DNA of 42,101 nt. It comes from Candidatus Poseidoniaceae archaeon (GTDB lineage: Archaea > Thermoplasmatota > Poseidoniia > Poseidoniales > Poseidoniaceae). Within the stretch, counting starts at the first letter, position 1. The number at the start of each line of letters is the position of its first letter. Shown in pieces: positions 1 to 8,606 of this stretch. The position numbers and the translations under genes were made by a program. The notes under the pieces were generated by a model that was not told the DNA's origin, did no database searches, and saw only the letters and a program-made list of their open reading frames with translations. The stretch is from NCBI GenBank assembly GCA_029250305.1, contig JAQXFM010000293.1:1-42101 (forward strand), written 5' to 3'.

Positions 1-1115
1 CCTTTGAGCACGCCACCTTGATTGAGAGCGAGCACTGCTGCAAGTGGAGGAAGCAAATCATTGGCATCTCTGAGCTCCAAGTCAACTGGTCCCTTCGCGT
101 CGATGTTTCTGAGAATGGAACTGTCCCACTCGATGCCAAGCGCACTAGCCTTCTCATGTAGCACTTCGTGGCCGATGGCATCTTCTGCATTTGGCCAGCC
201 AACTAACTCCACTGGACGACCAAGGACAGTACAGGCCAAGAGAGAAAAGGCCGCCATTGAAGCATCCCCGGGGATCGAATACCGCTCGATTTGGTTCAGA
301 GATGATGGTTTGAGGGAAAGCCCTCCTGATTCAGTCGAGGCTTGGCCACCGAACATGCCGAGCAGTCGGAGGCTGAGTTGTGCATGACGGGAAGAGACGG
401 CCTCGCCTTCAAGTCTAAGATTGACTTCGCAGGGAAGTCCAGGCGCTGCCAGAATCCACGAAGACATCGGTTGACTTGAGCGGCTAATATCGAGTGAAAT
501 TCCATTGCCAAGGCGTTCCGCATCCATCGGCCCGTCAATGAGGGCAGGAAGGCGCTCTTCACCCATTCCAACCGACACCTCGGCACCGCCTTGTTCGAGG
601 GTGCCCCAAAGTTCCGCAGATGAACGCTTTCGAAGCGATCCATCGCCATCGAGCATGACTGGACCTCCAATCATGGCAGCGTGAGTTCCTAGCAGACGAA
701 GGGTTGTGCCAGAGTTGCCAGCATTGAGAACGGTTGCTGGGCGCTTGAAACCGGACGGCCCTGCCCCGTGAACCACCCATTTCACCGCATCCGGATGGTG
801 TTCAAAATGAACAGGGTTCACTTGCGTGAGGCGCTGTCCATCGGTGTCGTAGTCTTCAATGGAAACACCGAGTTGTTGGAGACAGCGGCGCATGGCCCGT
901 GCGTCCTCGCCTGCATGTCGTACATTGAGAAGTTCCACTGGTTGAGAGGATTGGGCAGACAAGAGAAGGGCACGAATGAGATGGCTTTTCGATGGAGGAA
1001 GCGCCCAGTGAATCGGGTCGAGTGAGGCACTTGGAGTCACTCGTAAGGCATGAACATCGTTGCGGCGATGACCCTTACCGCTTGAGGTCCAGCGCTTTGA
1101 CCAACGCTTGCCCAT
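1..1115 (-). CDS. aroA: 3-phosphoshikimate 1-carboxyvinyltransferase (EPSP synthase), 3' end cut by window edge
   Basis: Joins phosphoenolpyruvate to shikimate-3-phosphate to give EPSP in the cytosolic shikimate pathway. The minus-strand frame is open from the edge to an ATG at 1115 (371 codons visible). It shows the family signatures in order: PPSKSHLIRA near residue 41, NAGNSGTTLRLL (around 743-707), the LRKR substrate-binding arginine segment, and IPGDASMAAF with the catalytic-type aspartate. The C-terminal part lies outside the window. The first 25 residues are unusually basic (MGKRWSKRW...), so a GTG at 1040 is a possible alternative start. The gene diverges from moaA across about 70 bp. 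A second shikimate gene, aroD, lies at 32164 in this window but not in the same operon. Family assignment is firm; the start is not. Confidence 0.93.
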   Translation of the reverse strand, partial: MGKRWSKRWTSSGKGHRRNDVHALRVTPSASLDPIHWALPPSKSHLIRALLLSAQSSQPVELLNVRHAGEDARAMRRCLQQLGVSIEDYDTDGQRLTQVNPVHFEHHPDAVKWVVHGAGPSGFKRPATVLNAGNSGTTLRLLGTHAAMIGGPVMLDGDGSLRKRSSAELWGTLEQGGAEVSVGMGEERLPALIDGPMDAERLGNGISLDISRSSQPMSSWILAAPGLPCEVNLRLEGEAVSSRHAQLSLRLLGMFGGQASTESGGLSLKPSSLNQIERYSIPGDASMAAFSLLACTVLGRPVELVGWPNAEDAIGHEVLHEKASALGIEWDSSILRNIDAKGPVDLELRDANDLLPPLAAVLALNQGGVLK

Positions 1116-1188
1116 GCATTGCCCAGCCTCCCTTTGCCCATCAACCCTTGCAACACAGCATAAAGACCGAGAAGCAACAGCGCAGGCC

Positions 1189-2193
1189 ATGGCCCACCTT
1201 GATGCGCTGCACCGTCCTTTGCTGGACCTGCGCATCTCTGTGACCGACCGCTGCAATTTCCGGTGTCGATATTGCATGCCGAGGGAGCACTTTGGAGCAG
1301 ATCATGTGTTCCTAAACAAAACGGACATTTTGACCTACGAGGAGATCACCAGCATAGCCTCCTCAATGCGCCCACTTGGCCTCCGAAAAATACGAATCAC
1401 TGGTGGCGAACCACTCATCCGCAAGGACATTGCCCTTTTGATTGGGATGTTGAGAGCGCTCGATTCGCAACTGGATTTAGCCCTCACCACGAACGGTATT
1501 CTCCTTGCTAAACACGCTAAGACACTCAAAGAAGCGGGTCTCAACCGAGTGACGGTGAGTCTTGATGCATTGGATGAGGACATGTTCAAAGCCATGGGTG
1601 ACACAGACCACTCCCCGAAAGAAGTCATCATGGGAATCGATGCGGCACTGAGCGTGGGCCTTGGAGTCAAAGTGAACATGGTGGTCCAACGAAACGTCAA
1701 CGAAGACCAAGTCGGTGCAATTGCAAACATGGCTCATGAACGAAATCTGGTCCCACGCTACATCGAATTCATGGATGTAGGCACCACAAACCAATGGAAC
1801 ATGGAGTCTGTTGTTTCCGGTGAAGAAATACGCCAACTAGTGTCGAACTCAATCGGTCCGTTAGAGCCGGTTGACCCACATCACCCTTCTGATGTGGCGA
1901 AACGCTGGGAGACAGAAAACGGGCAACAGGTCGGAATGATTCAATCTGTCACCGCACCATTTTGCGGGGATTGTTCAAGGGCACGGATTTCTGCAAACGG
2001 CTCACTCTACACGTGCTTGTTCGCTACAAACGGCAATGATCTGCGATCAATGATTCGCCTTGGAGCTGAAAAAGTCGATCTTACTTCGGCCATCAAAGCA
2101 ATCTGGACAAAGCGCAAAGACCGATATTCCGAGCAACGCAACGAACATGACCAACCTGTCTCAAAGATTGAGATGTCGTTCATTGGTGGATGA
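1189..2193 (+). CDS. moaA: GTP 3',8-cyclase MoaA (molybdenum cofactor synthesis, radical SAM)
   Basis: Converts GTP to 3',8-cyclo-GTP, the first step of molybdopterin synthesis, using S-adenosylmethionine and two 4Fe-4S clusters. The radical-SAM motif C22-x3-C26-x2-C29 lies in VTDRCNFRCRYC. A GGEP-type motif (ITGGEPL) follows. The second cluster motif is C259-x2-C262-x13-C276. The protein ends in the conserved Gly-Gly tail needed for catalysis in this family. Length is 334 residues, normal for MoaA. The frame stays open upstream to 1108, but that stretch overlaps the divergent aroA start and does not resemble MoaA, so ATG 1189 is chosen. The stop at 2191-2193 directly abuts the stop of the convergent pilin gene. 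No other moa genes are visible. Confidence 0.95.
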   Translation: MAHLDALHRPLLDLRISVTDRCNFRCRYCMPREHFGADHVFLNKTDILTYEEITSIASSMRPLGLRKIRITGGEPLIRKDIALLIGMLRALDSQLDLALTTNGILLAKHAKTLKEAGLNRVTVSLDALDEDMFKAMGDTDHSPKEVIMGIDAALSVGLGVKVNMVVQRNVNEDQVGAIANMAHERNLVPRYIEFMDVGTTNQWNMESVVSGEEIRQLVSNSIGPLEPVDPHHPSDVAKRWETENGQQVGMIQSVTAPFCGDCSRARISANGSLYTCLFATNGNDLRSMIRLGAEKVDLTSAIKAIWTKRKDRYSEQRNEHDQPVSKIEMSFIGG

Positions 2194-2691
2194 TTAAACA
2201 TCCATCGGCGGCAACATTACATTGACCAACACGCTTTGGGAGTTAGTATCTACTAACTTGAAGCGCCAAGTACCTGAATCAGAACCAATCGTCGTTGAAT
2301 CTATGACAAAATAATCACCCTGGCTAACAGAGTATCCAGCATCACGATCGTGGAAAGAGACATTTGCGCCAATCAGACCATAGACGTCGGCATCAGCAAC
2401 TTTGCCTCCAAGAGGATTGCCATCAGCCGAAGAATCGGGGGCGAGGTTCCACTGCAATTTTGCAGGGTCGATTGTTTGGTCAAGACTTGTGAGACGAACA
2501 ACATGGAAGCCGTTCGACAGACCGCGAACGCTTACCGTAGCCTGAGGTGCGCTTTTTTCGGTGGTTGTAAGAGCACCTTGCATCAAAACGAAAACCATGC
2601 TGGAAAGCATGACGGTGATTGCGAGCAACAAAACGGTCGCAATGACGGGGCTCACGGCCTCGTTATTTTCCGCCCGTCGCATGCTGCGCAT
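2194..2691 (-). CDS. archaeal type IV pilin-like protein (class III signal peptide)
   Basis: A 165-residue protein with the hallmark of archaeal type IV pilins: a short charged leader (MRSMRRAENNEA), then SPVIATVLLLAITVML, a hydrophobic N-terminal helix like those of the haloarchaeal/methanogen pilin N-terminal (DUF1628) family. Prepilin peptidase would cleave just before this helix, and the helix would form the filament core. The remaining roughly 125 residues are beta-rich and hydrophilic with no cysteines, as expected for an exposed globular head. ATG 2682 is an alternative start. It is a single pilin gene, convergent with and touching moaA. The nearest pilus-type motor genes are at 8607-11166, and whether they assemble this pilin is inference. 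It could also be a minor pilin or an adhesion subunit. Confidence 0.82.
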   Translation of the reverse strand: MRSMRRAENNEAVSPVIATVLLLAITVMLSSMVFVLMQGALTTTEKSAPQATVSVRGLSNGFHVVRLTSLDQTIDPAKLQWNLAPDSSADGNPLGGKVADADVYGLIGANVSFHDRDAGYSVSQGDYFVIDSTTIGSDSGTWRFKLVDTNSQSVLVNVMLPPMDV

Positions 2692-2765
2692 GGTGGACCT
2701 GTGTCAACGATGGGACTTGAACCAACCGATGGCATCATTGGGATTTGCGCAGTTTTCTGCAACAC

Positions 2766-3911
2766 TCAGAACAGCCAAACGGGTTTGTCGCATTCCATCG
2801 CCCGTTTGATGCCTCCAATTGGCCCAAGAATTCGAAGGATTCCTTCTGTGATGAGGTCGCCCTTGAAGAAAGCATAACCGAAATTCTTGGTCCTCAAGGA
2901 ATTCTTTAGGGCTCGTCCGAGCGATGCCCGAAGCCTGTCTTCATAGGCAGTCAACGGCGCCCCCGTGCTCAAGTGGTCGAGGATGGCTTCCGCTGCGAAG
3001 CACCCCGATATGATGGCTTGAGAAATACCGCCGCCATTGCTCGGCATAACCAAACCTGCTGCATCCCCAATAGCGAGGGTTGTACCATCGACCATCGTCT
3101 TGACTGGACCACCCATTGGGATCCAACCACCACCCCACGAGAGAACTTCGAAACCCAACTCGTCGCAGAAAGCTTGCAAATGTTCCTTGAGGTTGCCCTT
3201 CAGGTAGCCTGCTCGAACACCCAAGCCAACGTTGGCTGTATTCGGGCCCTTCGGAATAATCCACGCATAGCCTGATGGGGCGACTGAACCGAGGAACACA
3301 TCGAATGTTTCCGGGACATCCCCTTGAACTTGGGCGTACATTGTTGGGACTTGGTCCTTAGGTCTATAGCGCTCATCATCTCCGTGCCGGAGTCGCCCCA
3401 CATGGGCTAATGAGCCACTGGCATCAATGAGAAAATCAAACGTATAGCGTCCCTTTGTCGTCACAAGCACATCCCTGTTGGATTTGCTTTGGTGTTGGAT
3501 CCGTGTCATTGATTCATCCATCTGAACTTCTGCACCCGCATGAATGGCTTTGTCACACAGGTATCCATCAAAATGCAAACGGTGGCCTGCGAAAGCGTCG
3601 AGGTCGAAATGGAAGGCTTTTCCGGATGGAAGAAAAACCCTCATGTTATCCAGATTATGCAGTTTGAGGCGGTCGGGGAATTGAAAGTAGTCATACAACC
3701 ATGTGTGATCGTCGAGGTTCGAAAAGGTCCCGACGACTTCGCCCCAGTTAGGGATACATTCACCGCACTGTGCTGGATTTCCAACAATGGAACGCCGTTC
3801 AATCATCAGCACATCAATACCATCTTCGGCCAAACGTTGCGCACACGCAGCGCCCGCAGGCCCTGCTCCAACGATGATGACTTGTCGATGTTTGATTTCC
3901 TTTCGAGCCAT
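2766..3911 (-). CDS. geranylgeranyl reductase family flavoprotein (archaeal lipid saturation)
   Basis: A 381-residue FAD-dependent reductase of the digeranylgeranylglycerophospholipid reductase family, which saturates the isoprenoid chains of archaeal ether lipids. The N-terminus has the dinucleotide-binding motif VIIVGAGPAGAACAQRL followed by the acidic end of beta-2 (LMIER). A Cys-x2-Cys segment (QCGECIP, about residue 50) matches the conserved cysteine region of the family. The second FAD motif GDAAGLVMPSNGGGI lies near residue 280. The start is 9 bp downstream of the polyprenyl synthase stop, with TGAGGT upstream as a ribosome binding site, so the two form a lipid operon. Exact substrate (phospholipid or geranylgeranyl diphosphate) cannot be read from sequence. 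Confidence 0.9.
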   Translation of the reverse strand: MARKEIKHRQVIIVGAGPAGAACAQRLAEDGIDVLMIERRSIVGNPAQCGECIPNWGEVVGTFSNLDDHTWLYDYFQFPDRLKLHNLDNMRVFLPSGKAFHFDLDAFAGHRLHFDGYLCDKAIHAGAEVQMDESMTRIQHQSKSNRDVLVTTKGRYTFDFLIDASGSLAHVGRLRHGDDERYRPKDQVPTMYAQVQGDVPETFDVFLGSVAPSGYAWIIPKGPNTANVGLGVRAGYLKGNLKEHLQAFCDELGFEVLSWGGGWIPMGGPVKTMVDGTTLAIGDAAGLVMPSNGGGISQAIISGCFAAEAILDHLSTGAPLTAYEDRLRASLGRALKNSLRTKNFGYAFFKGDLITEGILRILGPIGGIKRAMECDKPVWLF

Positions 3912-3920
3912 AAGATGACC

Positions 3921-4904
3921 TCACGTATGTCGCGCCATTACATACCCCGTGATATGGAGCATCAGGCTCTTGGCTTGACTTTCGGGGAAAGCGTCCAATT
4001 CCAAAACGGCTCGCTCAAGGTGGGTTTTGACAAGGATTTCAGCGTAACTCAAACTGTCTGATCGGTCCAAAAGTTGCATAAGTTCATCGAAGTGTTCATC
4101 GCTGAATGATTCAATCAAAGTTGCCAGTCGCTGCCTTTCCTTTCCGTGAGAAAGGGTCAACGCATGAATCAGTGGAAGGGTCATTTTCCCTTCAAGGACA
4201 TCTGCACCACGTGGCTTGCCCATTCGTTCATCGCCCCTCAAATCTAACAGGTCGTCGACAAGTTGGAAGGCAATACCGAGTTCCATACCAAACCGACCAA
4301 GCCCTGCCGCTTGTTCATCGCTCAGTCCAGCAACAAGACCAGCTGCTTGGCAACCGGCTGCAAAGGGACCAGCCGTCTTACCTCGAACGATGGCGAGGTA
4401 ATCCTCTGGCGAGGTCGCCAAGTTGAGAACGTGATCGAGTTGGTGGAATTCAGCGACGGCAATGTCAGCACAACATTTCGCCATGAGGCGAACGATGTGT
4501 TCATCGTAGCGGCCACCAAGACCGAAACCTTGGACGAACAACCAGTCTCCTGCGATGACAGCTTTTGCGAGACCGGCTCTTGTGTGGATGGTCTCAACCC
4601 CTCGGCGCAACCCCGCCTCGTCATTGATATCATCATGGACGAGCGTGGCTGTGTGAATCATTTCGAAGGCCAAGGCCAATGGCATGACTTCCTCGGTATC
4701 TTGGCCACCTGCAATTTCATGAGCCAGCAAAATGAGCAGAGGTCGCAGGCGTTTCCCACCTGCCAAGAGCATCGACGCACACAGTTCAGCCACCTGACCG
4801 GCACCCTGTTCAATCTCGTCTTCAACAAGTGCTTCGAGGGCTGCGTCAACATGGAGACGCATCACTTCGAGTTGGTCACTTGCTTCCAAACCAATGTTCG
4901 CCAC
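3921..4904 (-). CDS. trans-isoprenyl diphosphate synthase, probable geranylgeranyl diphosphate synthase
   Basis: Condenses isopentenyl diphosphate onto allylic diphosphates to make the C20 (or longer) precursor of ether lipids. With the GTG start at 4904 it is 327 residues. GGKRLRP is at 49-55, the first aspartate-rich motif DDIND at 91-95, and the second one (QLVDDLLD) near residue 230. The residues just before the first motif (HTATLVH) are small, which in this family favours products longer than farnesyl; that is inference. The frame is open upstream to 5096, but that stretch overlaps the divergent gene at 4984 and looks non-coding. ATG 4862 is a second possible start. The gene is followed after 9 bp by geranylgeranyl reductase, which supports the lipid role. 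Confidence 0.9.
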   Translation of the reverse strand: MANIGLEASDQLEVMRLHVDAALEALVEDEIEQGAGQVAELCASMLLAGGKRLRPLLILLAHEIAGGQDTEEVMPLALAFEMIHTATLVHDDINDEAGLRRGVETIHTRAGLAKAVIAGDWLFVQGFGLGGRYDEHIVRLMAKCCADIAVAEFHQLDHVLNLATSPEDYLAIVRGKTAGPFAAGCQAAGLVAGLSDEQAAGLGRFGMELGIAFQLVDDLLDLRGDERMGKPRGADVLEGKMTLPLIHALTLSHGKERQRLATLIESFSDEHFDELMQLLDRSDSLSYAEILVKTHLERAVLELDAFPESQAKSLMLHITGYVMARHT

Positions 4905-4983
4905 GATGCTGCCTACAACGGTGCCCTTCTTAACCGGTAGTCTCCGCCCTTGTAATGTGAGGAGCAATCCTCGCCGAGGTGAG

Positions 4984-6105
4984 ATGATGACAGAAAAGGT
5001 ACGCCTTGAGGTCCTCACCACACCGTCAAACAGGGACGGAGTGCGTCGACAGATTGAGAAAACAATCGAAACAAACCGCAATAAATTCGACTTCATTATG
5101 AAGCAAGTTCCTCACATGGAAAGTGCAATTGAGGCCCTCAAAGACGGCCATGGTGACTTCCTTGCGATGAGCGCCCATCAATGGAAGAATTTAGACCACG
5201 AAGGCTTGAAAATTATTGGCGTCCTTCCACGCAGGGAACCCACCTGGGTCATTGTCTCTGAAGACAAACCAGAATATCTTCAATCCAAAGCCGTCGTCGT
5301 GTGTGATCACATGCTGCTACGCCGTCAGATGAGGCGGTTGCGTGCAGATTTGAAACTCATGACCTCCCAAGCCTTTGCAGATTCGATCGGAAAGGGAGAA
5401 GCGTTTGCAACCATGGATGAAGAAGACCGTGTGCCATGGCTGGAAGAGCTTCGTCAAGACGGCGCATTGGATGGTTACATCGTGGACCGTGGCGAGCATG
5501 GAGCCCTTAGATACAAGGCACGAAGGCACACACTTGGCCTCCAACGTGACAACCCTGAACGAACCCATTTTGTCCCACCGCCATTGCACGGATTTACCCT
5601 TCTTGTTGCACGAAACGGATTCCCGAGCGCGACAGTACAACCGATGTGCGATAACGGCGCTTACATCGCCCACAGAATGGAAGTTGCCTTCCTCGCTTCG
5701 ATTCCGGAAGAGCTGCACTCAATCATAGGGATTTTCGTGGAGCAACGCAAGGTCGCAGCCATCCTTCGAGAAGCGAACAGGTCCAAGGACGAACACACCC
5801 TCGAGAGTGTGCTTGGCGTTGATAATCGAATCAAGGTTGCTGGGCCAAGGTTGGAGATGAGGATTGAAACCCTCAATCATCATGGAACGGTAACGGCAGG
5901 TGCTGAACGGGTCTGTCCTGTTGAAGAAAGTCACATGGGCATGGTATCTGTGCTTAGAGAATTTCAAATCCTCCTCGATCTCATGCAAACTGAACATGAA
6001 GAGATTCCAAGATTGCATATTGGCCTTCCGGAAGAATTCAGCGATGCAAGACCTGCACTGCTGGACCTCACCGAAGATCACTCTGATTCATCAGAAGAAG
6101 AGTGA
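4984..6105 (+). CDS. HemC-fold protein (hydroxymethylbilane synthase homologue) lacking catalytic residues
   Basis: A 373-residue protein that can be followed by eye along E. coli HemC. DFLAMSAHQ...GL matches the DIAVHSMKD...GL segment without gaps. LLRRQMRRLRADL matches SLRRQCQLAERRPDL, keeping the paired arginines (R113, R114). THFVPPPLHG matches the LPAVGQG region. MEVAFLASIPEELHSIIG matches the ERAMNTRLEGGCQVPIG region. The catalytic aspartate (E. coli D84) is Gln66 here, the dipyrromethane-carrying cysteine (C242) is Leu244, and the RGN arginine is also missing. It therefore should not make hydroxymethylbilane and is probably a repurposed ligand-binding protein. ATG 4984/4987 follows a GAGGTGA ribosome site. 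It diverges from the lipid operon. Its last 28 bp overlap the convergent gene at 6078. The homology is my reading, not a database result. Confidence 0.72.
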   Translation: MMTEKVRLEVLTTPSNRDGVRRQIEKTIETNRNKFDFIMKQVPHMESAIEALKDGHGDFLAMSAHQWKNLDHEGLKIIGVLPRREPTWVIVSEDKPEYLQSKAVVVCDHMLLRRQMRRLRADLKLMTSQAFADSIGKGEAFATMDEEDRVPWLEELRQDGALDGYIVDRGEHGALRYKARRHTLGLQRDNPERTHFVPPPLHGFTLLVARNGFPSATVQPMCDNGAYIAHRMEVAFLASIPEELHSIIGIFVEQRKVAAILREANRSKDEHTLESVLGVDNRIKVAGPRLEMRIETLNHHGTVTAGAERVCPVEESHMGMVSVLREFQILLDLMQTEHEEIPRLHIGLPEEFSDARPALLDLTEDHSDSSEEE

Positions 6106-6662
6106 GCGTCACCGAGTAAGACGCTGTATCCTTGACTGGCAATGTACGTTTCAAGTTCAACCATTTCTGCGGGCTGATTGTCTTGACAAAGTTCCATAAT
6201 CGCATCATCGATTTCTCGACCATGGCGCTCCCATGTGCCGGCGGAGCGTTGCAAATCCGAAGCAAAGCGTTCCACCACTTCAACGGCTGAAAGGGTTGGA
6301 TTGAGGACGGTGCCGAGCGAAGCGACAACCTTACTGTTTGTTGCGCGTAACTTTCCAAGTTTATTGGAAAGAGAAATCAGGGTTGATCGCAGTTCTTCGA
6401 CATCATTAGACTTTGAAAATTTCCGTTGTGCACGGTCTAAATCTTTCCGCATGACACCCACACCTGCGATGATAGCCACTTTGGCCTTTGCTGATTCGAG
6501 GATGACATCTTCGGCCATGTCAAGCCTTGAGGAAAGTGCTTCCTCAAAACCGGACCGTTGCTTTCGGAGATCTGCTTGAATCATTTCCTTCAACGAAGCA
6601 ACCATCTCATGAGCGTCCCTCAGGCCTGCTTTCGTTGCCTTGACCGTCTTGCCCATAGACAC
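6078..6662 (-). CDS. hypothetical helical (coiled-coil) protein
   Basis: I do not recognise a family. The 194 residues are almost entirely helix-forming and rich in Lys, Glu, Ala and Leu, with heptad-like stretches around residues 12-60 and 75-150. There are no cysteines in the first 150 residues, no signal peptide, and only a short hydrophobic patch (VAIIAGVGVM near residue 65). The C-terminus is an acidic Ser-rich tail (SSSDESE). The general look is that of small cytosolic helical-bundle proteins such as the CdvB/Snf7-like or PspA-like groups, but no diagnostic motif supports either. The 3' end overlaps the HemC-like gene by 28 bp in antisense. A 162-bp gap separates its start from the divergent SAP-domain gene, so the two may share a control region. 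Confidence 0.75.
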   Translation of the reverse strand: MSMGKTVKATKAGLRDAHEMVASLKEMIQADLRKQRSGFEEALSSRLDMAEDVILESAKAKVAIIAGVGVMRKDLDRAQRKFSKSNDVEELRSTLISLSNKLGKLRATNSKVVASLGTVLNPTLSAVEVVERFASDLQRSAGTWERHGREIDDAIMELCQDNQPAEMVELETYIASQGYSVLLGDAHSSSDESE

Positions 6663-6824
6663 CCATTTGGTCGACGGGTATTGAAACCATTGCCTATCAT
6701 TAAATTCGTATTTGGTTTTACTCTTGAAGATGAATCATCCATCGAGGAAACGGCAATTTGGCCATCGCATCACGGCGAAGGCAGATATACCCCTTTGAGC
6801 CGAAACACAAAGGAAGGTGCTGTG

Positions 6825-8606
6825 ATGGTCGACAAGGGGGAACTCCTATCCGAACTCTATCAAGCCCGGTTTGACGGTTTGAAGGAAGTCGCAGTTGCCT
6901 ACAACCTTCCAAAAACTGGTTCAGTGGAAACCCTTCGAGCAAGACTCATCCAACACCTCATTCTTGATGAATGGGATCTTTCACCGGAAGGCATTCGAAA
7001 CCTCATGAACAACGAACTCGGGGAACTCCTTGGCGTCTTTGGAATTAAGAAATCAGGTTCACTCCGGGCACGAAGGCAACGGCTCTATCTTCACCTCAAC
7101 CACGATGCAAAGCGCCTGGTGCCCGAATCACTCGATTCAATGACCAGGGATGAGTTGCATGCGATGTGTAAAATCTTGGAATTGCCGCTTTCTGGGGCAA
7201 AGCAAGCACTCTTGGTCCGTGTGGCCGGTGTACTTGCCTCACAAGATGGCGGATGGGGCAAGGTCAAGAAAAGCCTGCGCCGGCCAAGAACGAACGCCAA
7301 AGCATTGCCTTCGCCGGCAACACCTGTCCCATCGCCAGTGGCGCCTGCACAGCCATCAAATGACGCCCATGAAGCGGTGATTGAAGCTGCTGAAACATTT
7401 GTTTCGGAACATCCAGAAGGTTGGACCTTCGAAGAGGAAACTGAACTTCGCACCGAATTGGCGCAAGAAGGCATTCAGGTTTCCAAGGCCCCAATTGCCT
7501 CAACCCTCGATGAAGCCCTCCGACGTGGCGTGAACGACGGTGCTGAAAGTGAACCCGCACCTTCGATGGTCCAAGTGGCTGAACCCGGTGCAGAAGAACA
7601 CACGCTCGAAGTGGAATCATCCTTGCTTGACCTCAAGGCACGCCTTCCTGAAATTGAGGCTGCCGGCAGAGATTTCTTGGCAGTGAGCAGTACAAGTGAG
7701 CCTGATGACCTCAACGCCTTCATTCAAAGTCTCAAATCACATGGTTTTGCAACAGAAATTCCTGCGGTTCAAGACACAATTCGGACCACCATAATGGACC
7801 TTGAGTACCGATCTCAAACCGAGAAGGAAGCCATGCATGCAATGCCAAATTCGTGGCGAGAACGAGAAGCACTACGTGTCTTTGAAAATTCAAGAGAGGG
7901 ACTTAGGGGTCAACTCGATGACACGCTTGCTTCACATAGCGGCGACCTTGTGAAAGCAAGGATGGCGTTCGAAGATGTCGGTCGGTCACTGGGCCTTGAC
8001 CTTTCAATCCCAAGCGTTTCAGGTCGATTGCATGCATTGTTTGACTTGCATGTTGACATTAACCAAGCCCAAGCACTCCAAGACCCGGCCATCGCACGAA
8101 GGAATCGCATCTTACGCATCCTTCAGCATGGCGCCGTCCACCTCACGACCACGGAACGAAGCACCCTTGACCGATTGGAGCGGAACATAGCTGCATTCGA
8201 AGAACTCGTCGAGACCATTCTCGAAAGCAGCGAGGGGACCTTTAGCGAAGCTCAACAAGCGCTTGTTATTCGATTCCTTGAATCACGAGGCTACGAAGTC
8301 AACACCGCCGACCTTCGACCACGAATCTTAGCATGCGCAGGAATCATTGGGGCTGAACTTGGCTTCATCTCACCCGCTGAGATACCTCGGATCGCACCTG
8401 GGATTATGATTTCAGACACACAAGTGGACGCTATTGTGACAGAACTGAAGGCGCTTGCTGAAGCGTTCAAGCCAGTTGACCACACGGAAGAGGTTGAACC
8501 TGAGATGGAAGTGGCAGCATCGGTTGCAGACGCAGCAGACCGTGTGAAATCTGCTCGAAGTAAAATCGACCACATCGATGACTTGCTCGCACGTTTGCGA
8601 GGATAA
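6825..8606 (+). CDS. protein with three N-terminal SAP-like modules, function unknown
   Basis: A 593-residue cytosolic protein. The first 140 residues contain three helix-turn-helix units resembling SAP (SAF-A/B, acinus, PIAS) DNA-binding motifs. Each has a short Leu-rich helix, a glycine or proline turn (YNLPKTGS, FGIKKSGS, LELPLSGA) and a second helix with RARL, RRQRL or LLVRV; approximate spans are 5-45, 60-95 and 102-140. A Pro/Ala linker (about 160-185) follows, then an acidic region and a long helical domain to the end. The start ATG 6825 is set by the ribosome site GGAAGGTG just upstream. The frame is open further up to 6558, but that part is antisense to the neighbour and unconvincing. 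The gene is convergent with, and abuts, the ATPase at 8607. DNA binding is an inference from the SAP-like repeats. Confidence 0.8.
   Translation: MVDKGELLSELYQARFDGLKEVAVAYNLPKTGSVETLRARLIQHLILDEWDLSPEGIRNLMNNELGELLGVFGIKKSGSLRARRQRLYLHLNHDAKRLVPESLDSMTRDELHAMCKILELPLSGAKQALLVRVAGVLASQDGGWGKVKKSLRRPRTNAKALPSPATPVPSPVAPAQPSNDAHEAVIEAAETFVSEHPEGWTFEEETELRTELAQEGIQVSKAPIASTLDEALRRGVNDGAESEPAPSMVQVAEPGAEEHTLEVESSLLDLKARLPEIEAAGRDFLAVSSTSEPDDLNAFIQSLKSHGFATEIPAVQDTIRTTIMDLEYRSQTEKEAMHAMPNSWREREALRVFENSREGLRGQLDDTLASHSGDLVKARMAFEDVGRSLGLDLSIPSVSGRLHALFDLHVDINQAQALQDPAIARRNRILRILQHGAVHLTTTERSTLDRLERNIAAFEELVETILESSEGTFSEAQQALVIRFLESRGYEVNTADLRPRILACAGIIGAELGFISPAEIPRIAPGIMISDTQVDAIVTELKALAEAFKPVDHTEEVEPEMEVAASVADAADRVKSARSKIDHIDDLLARLRG

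Noticed and set aside
2700..2795. Possible tRNA on the minus strand from a T-loop-like GGTTCAAGTCCC near 2706-2722
   Set aside because: The T-stem has a mismatch, no matching 5' acceptor sequence is found upstream, there is no D-arm signature, and a candidate would run into the geranylgeranyl reductase 3' end.
3921..5096. Longer 391-residue version of the polyprenyl synthase
   Set aside because: The extra N-terminal stretch is antisense to the gene at 4984 and lacks family resemblance; GTG 4904 or ATG 4862 is more likely.
4984..6105. Functional hydroxymethylbilane synthase (hemC)
   Set aside because: The catalytic aspartate and the cofactor-attachment cysteine are replaced by Gln and Leu, so the symbol hemC was not used.
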